Shown: one piece after another, positions 34,410 through 46,682 of the stretch
Position numbering within the stretch: position 1 is the stretch's first letter
How the letters are laid out: every line of letters begins with the position of its first letter
Source of the DNA: Haplosporangium gracile
Lineage: Eukaryota; Mortierellomycota; Mortierellomycetes; Mortierellales; Mortierellaceae
Length of the DNA: 64,000 nt
Assembly: GCA_015499985.1 (NCBI GenBank)
Contig: JAAAUF010000007.1
Location: forward strand, 49,573-113,572
Direction: 5' to 3'
Notes under the pieces: generated by a model
Database searches by the model: none
What the model saw: only the letters and a program-made list of their open reading frames with translations
Told to the model about the DNA's origin: nothing
Position numbers and translations under genes: made by a program

Positions 34410-37400
34410 ATGCCTCACAGTGAAAAGCTCGGCTCTATGCTTTCGTCGACACTCCTGGGCCGTTTGTCGCCCAGCAGCCAAAAGAGCACCACCACAGACA
34501 CCACCGAAACTGATGCCGCCGCTGCCGCCCTTGATGCTTGCTCCATCATGGACAAGGGTCAGTCCGACCTCCCCCCGTTGCCCATCCCTCCTCTGGAGCA
34601 GACCCTCTCCCGCTACCAAGAATCCATCCGGCCCCTGACTACAGACGCGGAGTATGAGCGCATGAATAAGGCCATTCAAGACTTCAAGACTTCCGGCCAG
34701 GGAGCATCACTCGACGAACGCCTCAGAGAAAAGGCCAAGGAATGTCAGTCACGATCGACCAGCTGGCTGGCCGAATGGTGGGACGACTGGGCCTACTTTT
34801 CACACCGCGACTCTTCGACCTTCTATGTTAACTACTACTTTGGCTTCCAGGACGATCCTCGCATGCCCACTCAGACTGCTCGTGCTGCCCTCCTTGTCGG
34901 TCTTGCCCTCGAGTTCAGACAACTGATCGCAACGTACGTTCCTTTTTTCGTTGTTGATATTTAAATTGGAATGTTTCCTGCGGCATTGGTATTGTGCTTT
35001 CATATTCTCTTTTTCGTTGAACATTCCTCTTCCCTAATCCCACCAACAAATAACATGCAGAAAAGAAAGGAAGAGGTGAAAAAAAAAAATCAGAAAGGTC
35101 GGAGAGGGACACCTAAGCTTACCTGAGCATATGAAGGTCGAGTTTGTCCTCGTTTGAATGCTCTTATGATGACTTTGGTTGTTATCCCCTTTCGCCTTTT
35201 TTTCATTCTTCTTTTGTGCTTTAGGTTCGAATGTACCTTTCGGACTCGGCTTTTCCTTCTTTTTGTTTTTATCTTACCTTTGATCTACACATGCTTTGTT
35301 ACACCTTTGGTTTGATCAAGGTTTGGCCGAAAAGAAAAATAACGAATGGGAGCCAGTGCTTGTGATATGGGATGAGATAATGGAAAAAAAAAATGGGCTC
35401 CACACTTTGGTCTCTCTTACTTTCTCCTTTGGTGGCTGGCACCCCCCTAGTCCACCTAATCTTGAATTATCACCCCCGCTTCACCGCCTTAGAAGTTAGA
35501 AGGGCGTTCTAATATATAGGACATGTGTGATCATTGGACCGTGTAACGTTGATTACAGGAGAGATATGGATTGGACAGAGATGAAGACGGAAAACGAGGG
35601 AGGGCACACAAGGGGAAAAATAGGTTTTCCTTTTTGGGATTACCGGAACATGCCGCAACCTTGTAGAAATGCTGTGCTAGTGTGTGAACCATTACAGCTT
35701 AGACCTTGCTGCCGTCGACTCGACGTCGCCACGCATCAATTCTTTTTTCTTCTTTTTTTGCATATCAAGGGAAATGAATGAAGGACACAGATCATGATTA
35801 CCGATGATGTTCATATGACAGAGATAGCCTAACCAGACAAAACTATCCTTACTGACAATTATAGGCGCACATTGACACCAGACATGGCCAGGAATGCACC
35901 CTTCTGTATGAACATGTACCAATACCTGTTCAATTACAGCCGCATCTCGGGGTTGAAGGATGACTGTGCTGTGGGGTTCCCCTACGAGACCAACAACCAC
36001 ATCTGCGTTGTCCGCAACGGAAAATTTTACATCTTTGAGACCCAGCTGGACCCCTCCAAGCCTTCGTCGGTATTGAGCCCACGTGAAATCATGATCCAGT
36101 TGGAACGTATCAAGAAGATGGCAGACGACGACAAGACATCTGTCCCCGCCATCGGTATTCTTTCCACGGGACAGCGAGACCAGGCGGCCCAGGACCGTGT
36201 CACGCTATTTGAGGCCCACGGATCGAATAAGGCCCACATGGCCAAGATCGAGTCTTCAATGTTTGTCCTCTGTCTGGATTCGACCTCTCCCAAGACCTCT
36301 GAGGAGTTCTCGAGGGCCCTGTGGCATGGCGATGGTGCGAGTCGCTGGTTCGACAAGTGCTTCCAGCTGATCGTCTTCGCCAACGGACGTGCAGGAATGA
36401 ACGGCGAACACTCCAAGATGGACGCCACTCCTACATCCCGTCTTTGCCGGTACTTGATTGACGAAGCCCAGGCGCGTGCCCTCCCGGATTTTAGGAACTT
36501 GAATGCTGAGGATCTTTACGAGATTGCGTCGGCCCTGGACAAGCCCTTACCCCTCAAGTTTGTCTCGAGCACCAAGCTGTTTAAGGCGATCGAGAATGCG
36601 CACGCTTACTTCAAGGAGACAGTTGATGCTCACGAGATGGTCCCGACAGAGTTCAAGGGATACGGAAAGGGATTGATCAAGACCTTCAAGATGTCTCCTG
36701 ATGCCTATGTCCAGATGGCTCTCCAGCTGGCCTACTACCGCAAGCACGGAGAATTTGTCGCCACCTACGAGTCGGCAGCCACGCGCAAGTACCGCCATGG
36801 ACGTACCGAGACTGCCCGTTCGTGCTCTAACGAGAGTAAGGCTTTCTGTCTGGCGATGGAGAATGAGGATGTCGGTCTCAAAGCCCGTGCGGCGGCCTGT
36901 CGTGCTGCTGTGGCAAGACATGCTCAGTACACTGCCTGGGCCGTCGATGGACAAGCTGTCGATCGTCATCTCTTGGGTCTCCGTCTGATCCGGAATTCTG
37001 ACGAGACCGCCCCTGCCCTGTTTGCCGACCCTGTCTTTGCGCGTACCTGCAGGTGGAGATTGTCGACCTCTCAGATTTCGGACGATTGTTTTATTGCCTA
37101 TGGATGGGGCGAAGTTGTGCCGGACGGATATGGATGCGCTTACATGGTCAAGGAGACGGAGCTTGACTTCTGTATCACCAGTCTCAAGTTGGGATCTCGC
37201 GAGTTGGGCAACTATATTGTTGAGGCATTGGAGGACATGCGGTTTATGTTTGAGGAGGTCCGCAAGATTGAGAAGGCTGAGGCAGCTCAGGCGGCGATGG
37301 TCGCAGCAGCTGCTGAGGCATTGTCGCATGCCGAGCGGTCGGGAGAGTTGGCGATGGCCAGCAAGTCTATGAACCCGTCTTCACCTTCGACTGCCCATTT

Positions 37401-37914
37401 CAGAGAAGGACGAGTTGCTGTTCCAGATTATGCTCTTGCTCGGAGCCCCTCGCCCGCTCGTCCCCCCATGCCTGCGCCTAGAACCAGTCTGTTCTTCCAG
37501 AAGCATGATCCTGTTCTCCGGACTGCCCTTGCTCGTAGTGCGATGGCGATGGCCCAGGAGAAGTACTGGTCTGGAATTGACGAGATTGCGTTTGACATTG
37601 GCGGTGGTTCTGGATCCCCCGTTCCTCCCAAGAAGGTCCTCTCGACCTCACCGCCTTCTTCTACTGCTTCTATTCCCGCTGCTACTGCTGGTGGTGCTAC
37701 TGCAGCAACGGATGCAGAAGTAGGAGCAGGAGAGAGACGCCCTTCGTCGGGTCAGATTGTTATCGGCACTCGTCCTCGTTCGGACTCTGGGACTCAAAGG
37801 ACGTTTATGGCTATTCTGATGGGAGAGGATGGTATCTTGAGCCGTCTTCGGTCCAGGAGAGGAACTTCCAACTTGAGCAAGAATTCCTCTTCCCCTCCCG
37901 CCAGTCCTAAATGA
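34410..37914 (+). CDS. Carnitine O-acyltransferase (carnitine acetyltransferase type)
   Basis: Exchanges acyl groups between CoA and carnitine, allowing acetyl units from beta-oxidation or acetate to move between compartments. Two exons (34410-34933, 35865-37914) give 857 residues. The choline/carnitine acyltransferase fold is clear: LPIPPLEQTLSRYQESIRPL at the start, then WWDDWAYFSHRDSSTFYVNY, MNMYQYLFNYSRI, and the catalytic His in GMNGEHSKMDATP. GYGKGLIKTFKMSPDAYVQM and YESAATRKYRHGRTETARSC form the carnitine/CoA-binding region; the family's usual Ser-Thr-Ser is Ala-Ala-Thr in ESAATRK. A tail of about 170 residues, rich in Ala, Ser and Pro, follows the catalytic domain. There is no obvious mitochondrial presequence and no C-terminal SKL-type signal (ends PPASPK), so a cytosolic Yat-like enzyme is most likely. 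The single intron is long (931 bases). Confidence 0.9.
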
Positions 37915-38402
37915 ACTATCACCACCACCACCATCTTTACCACTCCCATTGTCACCCCTTCGTTTTGTGAATAAACACGTTCATACATACTGCATTCTTG
38001 TTTTTTGTAGGTATTTTTTTTATTCCGTTAAGATGTTAAATAGATGGTAAGAGAAAAGACGAAGGAAAAATGAAGGGGTATATCTACATAATTGTGGAGG
38101 GGAGGATGATGAAAGAAGAAGAAATTGGGATATGTGTGGAGAAAAGTTCCTTGTGTTCGTCTTTTACTAAAATATTGAAAATTGGTAAAAATGGTATTTT
38201 TTTTTCTTATAAACTCTGTGGACATTTTGTTCGTTCACAATGGGTGGTTTGCCGAGAGAAGAGAAATGAGTGAAGATGACAGAGGGGAGGGGGAAAAAAA
38301 AAGAAGCCTGCTCTCTCTTTCAGCCTTTTTTTGTGATCGTCAGTGTTATCTCCTCCGCTGTTGGATGGCGAACCAAAAATGGGGATGTGTCTTTTGTACA
38401 CT

Positions 38403-40020
38403 TTAAGCGAGGGCAGAAAGACAGTTGACGGTCTGGGGGGCGGAGGGGGAGAGGAAAGCGTCGACCTTGTGGAAGACGATGGGGTCGAGCATCTGGAGGA
38501 CGTGATCGCTATTTTCAAGAGCATGTCATGACAAACAAAAAGGAGATGGTTAGGAGAATACAAATCGCAAGGAGACCACGCTCCTTTTTTTTTTTTTTTT
38601 TTTTTTTTTGGAACCATAAGAAATACAAAGAAAGGCGGGAAGGGGACAAAGGTACCTGGAGTCGAGACTGCAAATATCCTGGAGAACAATGTTCTTGGCA
38701 GCAGGGTTGTTATCACGCAAGAAGCCGTTGGTGTAAGGGGTGACGATCTCGTCGTACTTGGAAGCGATGAACTGATACTGGACTCCAGGGACAGTGTCTC
38801 CACCTGCATTCAAATTGTTGAGGAAGTCGGAGCCTTCAAGGAACTGGAAGCACGACAGACAGACTGGGTCGAGGATCCTGTCGAGAAGGGGATGAAGAAA
38901 GGGGGGAGGAGGTTAGTAAGAGAAATGATTTAGAGGTCACGAGTATGCAATAGCACTGTCTGATGGGAAATGGTTTGACTTACTTCTTGATGGGATCGTA
39001 CAACTATCATATATGAAAAAAAAACGTCAAAATCGCAAGGGAAACGTGGTCAGTCCCTGTAATCAAAGTAGGTGTTTCTCGCTATCACTAAATTCAGATT
39101 GATATACTTACACCGAGGGAGGTCAAGAAGGGGACAACGCCACTCAAGGTGGTTCCATAAGCAATCGTGCCAAAGGCCGTAAACTTGTCTATTGATTTCG
39201 ACAACGCAGAGTAATGGAATGCAGTTAATAAAAGACAGGGAAAAGATGGCAAACGCAAAGCAATTAAGAAAAGAAAGAAGGAACGTACTAACTTTGGCGG
39301 CACCGCCCAAGAACTTGAGGTAGTAACGAGGCATGAGTGATCCCTGGGAATGACCAACCAGATCAACTTTGGTGGCTTTGGTCGCAGCGAGGACCTTGTC
39401 AACAAAGGTCGACAGCTCGGCAGCACCGTTCTCCATCTTGTCCAGACCAGCAATGAAGTAGATTCCGGGGACGGTTCCGTAAGTAAAGCTGTAGACACAG
39501 TATCCAGCAGCCTTCAAGCGAGGACCCATGTAGATCCAGTTGTCGTCCTTGTTGGCGATCTGTTGGAGGACAAAATAATAACGCGTAACGAGAGAAAGTG
39601 CGAGAGAAAAAGAATGGACATGAACGCGTCAGTCACGTGCTGAAATGCCAAAATCTTCGATCGACGCGTTTTTTTTACTTTCCAGATACAAAAACGAAAA
39701 GCAAAACACGCAAACAAACTTACAAGGCCATGAACAAGGACAACAGGGCGCTTTCCAGCAGCAGGGACGCAATTCCAGTCATTAATTCCAGCACTAGAGC
39801 GCTTGACCCATTGGTGATGCTCTTCAATCTCTTCAGCGGTCCAGGTTCTCTCACTAACAGGGACATAGGCAGCAGCAGAAGCGTCAGCGGCAGCGGCGGA
39901 CTCGACCGAGCGGGCAACGAGGCCCTCGGGAATGCGGACAGGCGAGGCTTCGACAAAGGAGGTGGCGATGGTGGCCAAGGCGATGGCGACGGCGGCGGAG
40001 ATGGTCTTGGAGAACAACAT
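38403..40020 (-). CDS. Secreted class-2 triacylglycerol lipase
   Basis: Hydrolyses esters of long-chain acylglycerols outside the cell. Six exons (40020-39724, 39559-39289, 39188-39112, 39003-38984, 38877-38656, 38508-38403) give 330 residues. The N-terminus is a signal peptide ([20 protein letters not shown]) followed by a propeptide-like stretch. [10 protein letters not shown] forms the oxyanion region; [20 protein letters not shown] holds the nucleophile Ser in GHSQG. The likely acid is Asp in [14 protein letters not shown] and the base is His in [12 protein letters not shown], the order seen in the Lipase_2 family. Exon 4 is only 20 bases, so automated models are likely to miss it. The fifth intron contains a T25 run. 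A donor at 39288 (A/GTACGT) rather than 39292 is needed to keep frame. Confidence 0.85.
38585..38609. repeat. Poly-T tract, 25 bases
   Basis: A homopolymer within the fifth intron of the lipase gene (A-run in the transcript sense). Length is prone to sequencing error. Confidence 0.8.
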
Positions 40021-40788
40021 TTTCGGGATTTGCTTGCTTGCTTGCGGGGGTGTGGTGTGTACTTGAGAGTAGCGGAGGTTGTGAAAAAGAGGCGAGGATG
40101 GATGGGAAAAGGTTGCTTAGGCTGAAGTTGGTGGGGCTTGCGACAAGGAAAAAAAGAAAATTGTTGTGGGATGTGGAGCTGCTTTTATACGTGGTTGGAC
40201 AGAAGTGAGAGAGAGTTGAGCAATTCTTCCACTTCTTTCTCATTCACTTTCCTCTCGCAACCCCCATTCTCTGGTGTGTGTATGTGTACGAGTGTACGGA
40301 TGTGTGTATGTAGAAGAGAGGATGTGAATGGGTGTATGTGAGACTTTAGAGTTGTGAATAAAATACACTAACAAAAGATAAGCTTGATTGAGTTGAGGAC
40401 GTTTCCTGGCGCTGCGTAGCAAGGTTTTTGTTTTATTTTTATTTTATTGATATGTTAATTGTTGCCACTATATTGTTTGTTATTCCGTTAATGACACTCC
40501 CCTTCGGTTGAACCCGTTGAATAATACAATAAAAACACAAGCAAGGTAAAGGTGGAGAGGGGGCATGGGTAAGGGCAAGGGGCGAGTGAAAGGTATGGAA
40601 GGGACGGAAGGAGAAGTGCAAGGGAAGAAAAGAGGTCATAGCTTTTGAATTTTCATGAGACAGTCATCTTTGTTGTGTATATTGTTGCTAGGTCAATGTG
40701 GAGGAGGATATTACGTTCACCCAACTCGTATCTGCGCGCTTGTTTTTTTGTATTCGTGCTCCTGCCCCTTTGATTTATTGTTATTGTT

Positions 40789-40821
<33 letters not shown>

Positions 40822-43800
40822 GATTGATACTTTACTTCTATCTTCACAAAAAGAGGAAGTGTTATCCATCCAAGCATCTCCTCTGGCCTGCTGGACCGTT
40901 TATTTTGATTCTGCTGACTTACCTTGCTTATTTGTTGTTACTGTTATGGTTGTGATGGTGGTCCATTCTCAATCCTGCCTCGGCAGTTACGTTGCCGTGC
41001 TCTGGAGCGAAGGAGAACAAGAAACCAAGGGCGCATGAAAAATGGCACTGGTGCAAAGGTCTTCAGTTTGTTTACCATTCCTAGTTTCTTCAACATTTCC
41101 CTTCGCATTGTCAAAAAAAAAAGAAATAGGAACATACCTGTTTTATGGATTATCTGCCATTGTATAGCTACTTTGTTTATCAGACACCTTTTGGTCCTTT
41201 TGGTTGGATAACAAAGACGCGCGTTAGGAAAAGGGGTTGGTAATGCAATATGAATATCCAGGCACGAAAGGAAAGCCACAACAACCACTAACAAGCTCAT
41301 TTGCTCAGGCGTCCTTTCATTTCTTTCTCCGTTATCACAGGTTGCATGCATAATGCAATAGGGAAACGCATGCAGGTTTTGCATGGGCGGTTTTCTTCCA
41401 CATGCCCCAATGCCTGCACACCTCCTGGTCGTGTTTAATTCAACCCAATCAGGTATACTCTTTGCTTCAGCGGCATCCATGTGAGTGTTGAAGAAGGCGG
41501 GAAATTGGCGCTTCGTCAAGGAAAATTGAATCTAGACCGAATGATTCAAGAGTGAGCAAAGCAAATAGGACTCAAAAAACGAATGGAAGATATTTCTGGA
41601 ACGTCAATTGGGACGGGGAGGTTGAAGGTGGGTAGCTTAACGGTGAGAAGGATGGCGACATGAATTTCGTGGGGAGTAGAAGGAAGGAAGGAGGTGGAGT
41701 GCGCCCGGAGATGGCGAAGAAGGTCGGTGGAGATGATCGAGGAAAACATTTCGATTTTCGGACCGGCGAGGACTAGTGCGCAATAGCTTTTCATGAAGTG
41801 GACTACTTCAACAACATGTACCATAATTTCCATTTGATCGCGGAGAGGGAGGAAAGGGGAGTGTCTCCACATGTTGGCTAGGGGCTCGCGAAAGGCAAGA
41901 AACTCTTGTTCAGCTCTCCTCCGTTGCCCTTTTTCTTATCTCCCTTTCGGACCTGGGTTTCTAATAAATTATTGTTTTTTCACAGGACAGACAGGAGGTG
42001 TTGACGAAAAGCGGAAGAAAGGAGGCAGGTTTGTCTGAGAGGGGCGTGGTGTTGATGGCCAAAACGGTGAAAGAAAGGAGAGGAGAGAGAGAGGAAGGTT
42101 ATGGTTGAGTTGGGCGGGTGATCGAGGGGTGTGTGTGTTGTTGTTCAGGCACACACGCAAGCAAGCCCGGACGGAGGGGAACGTGGACATGCAAGGGGAA
42201 AAAAATAAAGACAAGCAGGGTTTAAGGTACAGTACAGATGTACCTTCACCCACACACCTTTAACATAAGGGCATCATTGGGTGACACAGACCCTTATGCT
42301 TGTGGAGCATGCAAGGCAAAAGCGAGGTCAAGAGGGACAATTAATTTAGCCAATAGCAACAGAGCAAGGGGAGGGACCATTTTGAGCATACCTCTGTCTC
42401 TTTTTAGGAAGGGGACAAGGACCGGAATGTCTTTGAGGACAAAGAGACGTGACCAACACAGGGAACCGAGCGCTTGATTTGTTTATTTTGCAAACGATAA
42501 GCAACAACGCCAACCATCCACCCCATCCGCGGACGAGCCGACTCTTTACTGCTGCTCAGAATTTTTTTGTCGATTCTTGTTTTATGCCCTGCTCGTAAAT
42601 GCAACCCTATTCTCCAAGCTGGCTGTACCCATTCTTGGTGGTGGAATGGTTATACAGATTTTGTCCTCTGATGCACATGTACTATGGAAAGTACATTTTG
42701 TACACAAGGAGAACGTGAATGCATAGTTGTGGTTACCTCTATGCAGAAGTCGATGCAAGTGTAAAATGGGTAGTGGATACTGAAGTGATAATGACCCCCG
42801 CCTACAAAAATGCGCCCCCCCCTGAGCCGAGGGAAAGTGAGCATGAGAAAAGACAAGTACGAGTAAAAGTGGATTAGTGTTAAGAGCGGAATGAAGATTC
42901 TCGCTCTCTGCTGCACCTTATCCACCTTTACCTCAAAATGGTAACGGCGAAATAGTTCATGGTTCTTCAGCCGAACGTACTGAACAACCCTGTCTCCTTC
43001 TTTCTCATCGACCTATCGTCGATCAAGGCCGGACGGAGGTCGATGAATAAACGAAATCGATCTCTTTTTTTTTGACAAAAAAGATCCGTACCTTGTCCTC
43101 CGTCTTTCTCTCTATCTCTCCCTTAGACATGGTGTGATCTCTTCCGCCGCCTCTTTAACTCCACAAGAATAACAACATATGCACCATATCAGCAATGGGG
43201 AGCTCTTTCTTTATTCCTTTTTCGCCAGCCGAAATGATTGGGACTCGGGCAGGGCACATGAGGCTGTCACATTCCAAGGGCTGTCTTCATGTTTTTTATG
43301 TTTTTTTTTGTCACAGATACTCTCATACAAACAAACACACAAATACAAAGAAGGTTTTTAAACCACCGCGACGCGTAATTCAATTAGGATAGGCCAGGGT
43401 CATCAGGATAAACGGCGGCGTACTTCGTCTTTCCCCCACCCCCCTTGATATTATTCTTCTCCTTGACCCTTATTGCCCCCCGTTAACCAAAAGAAGGAGA
43501 TGGAGAAGACCCTTTTACAGTTAGCCCCAACGGTGAGGGGAATGCTGCTTTGTCAGTTTGAATCACCAAACCGTTTTTGCTACTTCTCTCCTTTGTTTCT
43601 CCCGCCTCTTTGTTTATACTTTTTTGCATGTCCGAACGTCTTCAACCATAGTTTGTAAACATATCAACCAATCTGTAAGCTCTTTGCAAGTCTTGTATTT
43701 TATGCATTTTGTTGTTTATTTAGCGAGGCTCCGATATCCCCTCAAAGGCTACCTTTCAGTACATCCTCAAAGATACCTTTATTGTTTTTTTTATCGTTAT

Positions 43801-44482
43801 TGTTGAAAAGGACGAAAGAGATGCGTGCTCATGCTACTGTAGCCCTTTGATGACTCTGACAGAAGAGCCTAGTATCGCATGCTCATTCTGACCATCAACC
43901 TTGTACCTGTACCTGCTGCATCTCCTAAACGCTCTCGACCTTCTGCTGCCATGAGGAGGAGCGAAAAGGCAATGGCATAGCTAGTCTCAAATGTTAACTC
44001 TCGAGAGAGCCACCCATATAGACAGGTCCCCCTTGACATTGCATGGCTGATTGCCCTGTATTTCTTTGTTTATTTACTTTTTTCCACCCGAGCACATCTT
44101 TTAGTGACCTTTGCTAACCTTGAATCTTTGCCTATCTGGTCTCGAAATAGCGCATTTTACATTTTTCGGGTCCGGTAATCGTTAGTGAAGGAGGCAAACA
44201 ACTATAATGTTGTGGAGGAAGAGGAATGTTTTGTACTCCCTTTTTTTCTGTGGAGAGAGCAAACGACCATGTGGGCGGAATAGAATGTCTGAACGGGGAC
44301 AAATCTTATTCGACCACAGAAAAAAAAATGCATCATAGCGGATTCATGAACGCGTCAAGAGTACAAGGTAGGGATGGCGTTTTTTTTGTTGCTTTGTATA
44401 TTGGCTACTTTACATAACTACGAATAGTTTCAAGGGTGTTGAGTTGTGGACCGCAAAGAAGGAATTATAAAGAACTAGAAAG
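40021..44482. other. Gene-poor 4.4-kb stretch
   Basis: Between the lipase start and the calnexin stop I can support no gene. Features seen are a (GTT)n microsatellite at about 40776-40822, GT-rich sequence at 40275-40345 and GA-rich runs at 40545-40640 and 42080-42100. The frame 41872-41546 (minus, 108 aa) has ordinary amino-acid composition (LVLAGPKIEMFSSIISTDLL) and could be a gene fragment, but I do not recognise it and see no splice partners. Other frames are T-rich artefacts. Confidence 0.4.
40776..40822. repeat. (GTT)n microsatellite
   Basis: About 13 GTT units following two TTATTG units, upstream of the lipase. No coding frame uses it convincingly. Confidence 0.85.
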
Positions 44483-46682
44483 TTACTTGTCGGAAGAGGA
44501 AGAGGAGGCGGCGGCGGCGGCACGCTTCCGGACGACAGGCTCTTCTTTGAACTCTTCATCACCCTCCTTATCAGTCTCGACCTTGGAGGCATCCTCAGCC
44601 TTGTCGTCGGCTGTCGCTGCATCGGTCTTCTTGACCTTAGCAGTAGCGCGCGACTGTTGCGACTCGGGGTCGCCATGCATCAGGCCCACGATGATCAACA
44701 TCAGACCGAACGAGACACCAACAATGCCAGCAAGGCATGACACAATGAGAGGATACGCGGTCATGGCTTGCATGGGATCCTCAATAGCCACAGCAATGAA
44801 CTCACGAGACTGTCTCGTCATGAACTGGACGAGGCTCTCGTCGGCCTTGGAAACATCCTCCTCAGACTTGGGGGTAGGGTTGGCCAATTCCTCTTGCTCC
44901 TTCTCGGCCTTGTACTTGATCTCCCAGGTCTCGGCAGCCAACGACTCGGCATCGGCGACGGAATGTCCAATATAGATGTTGTCAAAGAGAATATCCTTCT
45001 GCATAGTCCAGATCTCAAAACCTACAGCGCCAATCTTCTCAAAGTTGGCAGGCGACAAGTCCTCAAAGAAGCTGAGGTTGGGAATCTTGCGAGGCGCCCA
45101 GACGCCCTTGTAATCGGGATTGTCGATCAAAGGAGCAGACCACTTGCCCTTGTAAGCTGGGTTGGAGATACGAGGACGGACCCAGGGACCACATCCATTC
45201 CTCTCACACTGGGGGTTTGGGATCGAGATAGGAACCCAATCTCCATCCTCCTCATAGTCCCAGTCCTCGGGTTTGACAGCCTCAGGGTCAGGGATCTCTG
45301 CAGCCTCATCCTCGAGCCAATCTGCAGGCTTGATAGCCTTCTCGTCCAAGATGGTGGCGGGTGCTTCCTCATCCCAGTCCTCAGGCTTGGTTGCCTTGGC
45401 GTCAGGGATGCGGCTCTCCTCGACCCAATTGGCGGGTTTGCTGTCAGAGGCGTCATCGATCTCCTTGGCTGGGTTGACGGGTGGCTGGAAGTTTTCGAGC
45501 AAGGATCCCGAGGCTGCAGATTCTCCGTTGATCTTGATCTCGAATGTTTGATCAGAGCTATCAAAACATAAAAGTATGTGTGTCAGGCTATGGATGTTTC
45601 GGGCCTCCCCATTCATGGTCCTTGTGACATGAATACGAATAAAGAGGCGCAGGAGATCTTGATAGACTTACTTGACAATCAGGGTGTAGAGGGTGGTGCG
45701 CTTGCTCAATTTCGAGAGGGGTGCTGACTGGAGATGTTTCTCCTCATGTACTCCAGTAACGGGGTTCTTGTGTCGAAAGATAAAGTGGACCTTGTCCGTT
45801 GCTCCACACTTGTCAGGTCCAAACATGATGGTGTAAGGAGTGTCGTTCGAGAACTCCTTGAACTTGATATCTTGAGGAGACTCTGTCAACAGCTTCATGT
45901 ATGCACCTCCGCACTCCAAACCATCCTGAGCCTTGACTTCATATCTAACACAGAAATAGACAATAAGCATGCGTCAATTAGTTCCAATGGAGAAAATTAA
46001 AAAAAGGGGGGGGAGGGGATGAATGAACGGCAACGTTTTTCTCAGGCCCCTGGTTCTCTACAACCGATCATAATATTCCATTCTCCTTGCGTTTCAATGT
46101 AAGCGGAATTGCTCTGACGGACTTACTGGACGACGAGAATCTTGTCCTTATTATCGACGACCTCGGGCAATAAAGCGGAAATGGCATGGTGTGCTGCTGC
46201 CGACTTTGCCACCAATCCGAGATCATTCTTCAGTCCTGGGTAGACGAAAGGCTCCTCGACCGACCACTTTCCGACATAACTATACACTTCTCCTTCTGCG
46301 TTGGATTCCTTGGTTGCCTCGCTGGCCGTCCAGCGGTCAGACCAGTTGGAGGCAAACTGCTCCAGGAAAGATGCCTTGATCGATGTCACCTACAAGTTTG
46401 ATTAATAATGAAGCATGTTAGCCACATCCTTGACGCGTTCTTTCCTCCTTGATAAGTCGCGTCCACATCTAATTTCCCAACAGTTCAAGAGGAAAGGATA
46501 TGCGAGAAAAAAATGTGATGGTAGTATACCTTGAACTCTGCGAGCTGGAAAGTTGCGTCGTCGGTGGCAAGCTTGTTGCTGCCTGCGTTGAATGGTTTGT
46601 GTTCTTCATGTGCGTGAACCATGGAGAGGGCGGATGAGAGGGCGATGAGGCCAACGAGCCCCAGTGTGAAAGAACGTGCCAT
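44483..46682 (-). CDS. CNX1: Calnexin
   Basis: ER membrane lectin chaperone that holds monoglucosylated glycoproteins during folding. Four exons (46682-46530, 46389-46127, 45944-45672, 45557-44483) give 587 residues. [20 protein letters not shown] is the signal peptide. The lectin domain includes [10 protein letters not shown] and [16 protein letters not shown]. The P-domain shows type-1 repeats ([41 protein letters not shown]) and type-2 repeats ([30 protein letters not shown]). A transmembrane helix ([20 protein letters not shown]) is followed by an acidic cytosolic tail of about 70 residues ending in Lys-Arg, Ala and Ser runs. The helix and tail distinguish it from calreticulin. It is divergent from the thioesterase gene. 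Confidence 0.95.

Noticed and set aside
34021..34638. 205-aa plus-strand frame upstream of the carnitine acyltransferase
   Set aside because: Reads through a pure CT leader and then out of frame across the true first exon.
36547..37329. 260-aa frame antisense to the carnitine acyltransferase
   Set aside because: Shadow of a strongly coding exon; no family motif or splice partners.
40944..41519. 191-aa minus-strand frame
   Set aside because: Composition shifts abruptly, no domain, no splice partners; probably chance.
44768..45571. 267-aa frame antisense to calnexin
   Set aside because: Mirror of the calnexin P-domain; its Leu/Arg-rich repeats arise from the reverse of the Pro/Asp/Trp repeats.
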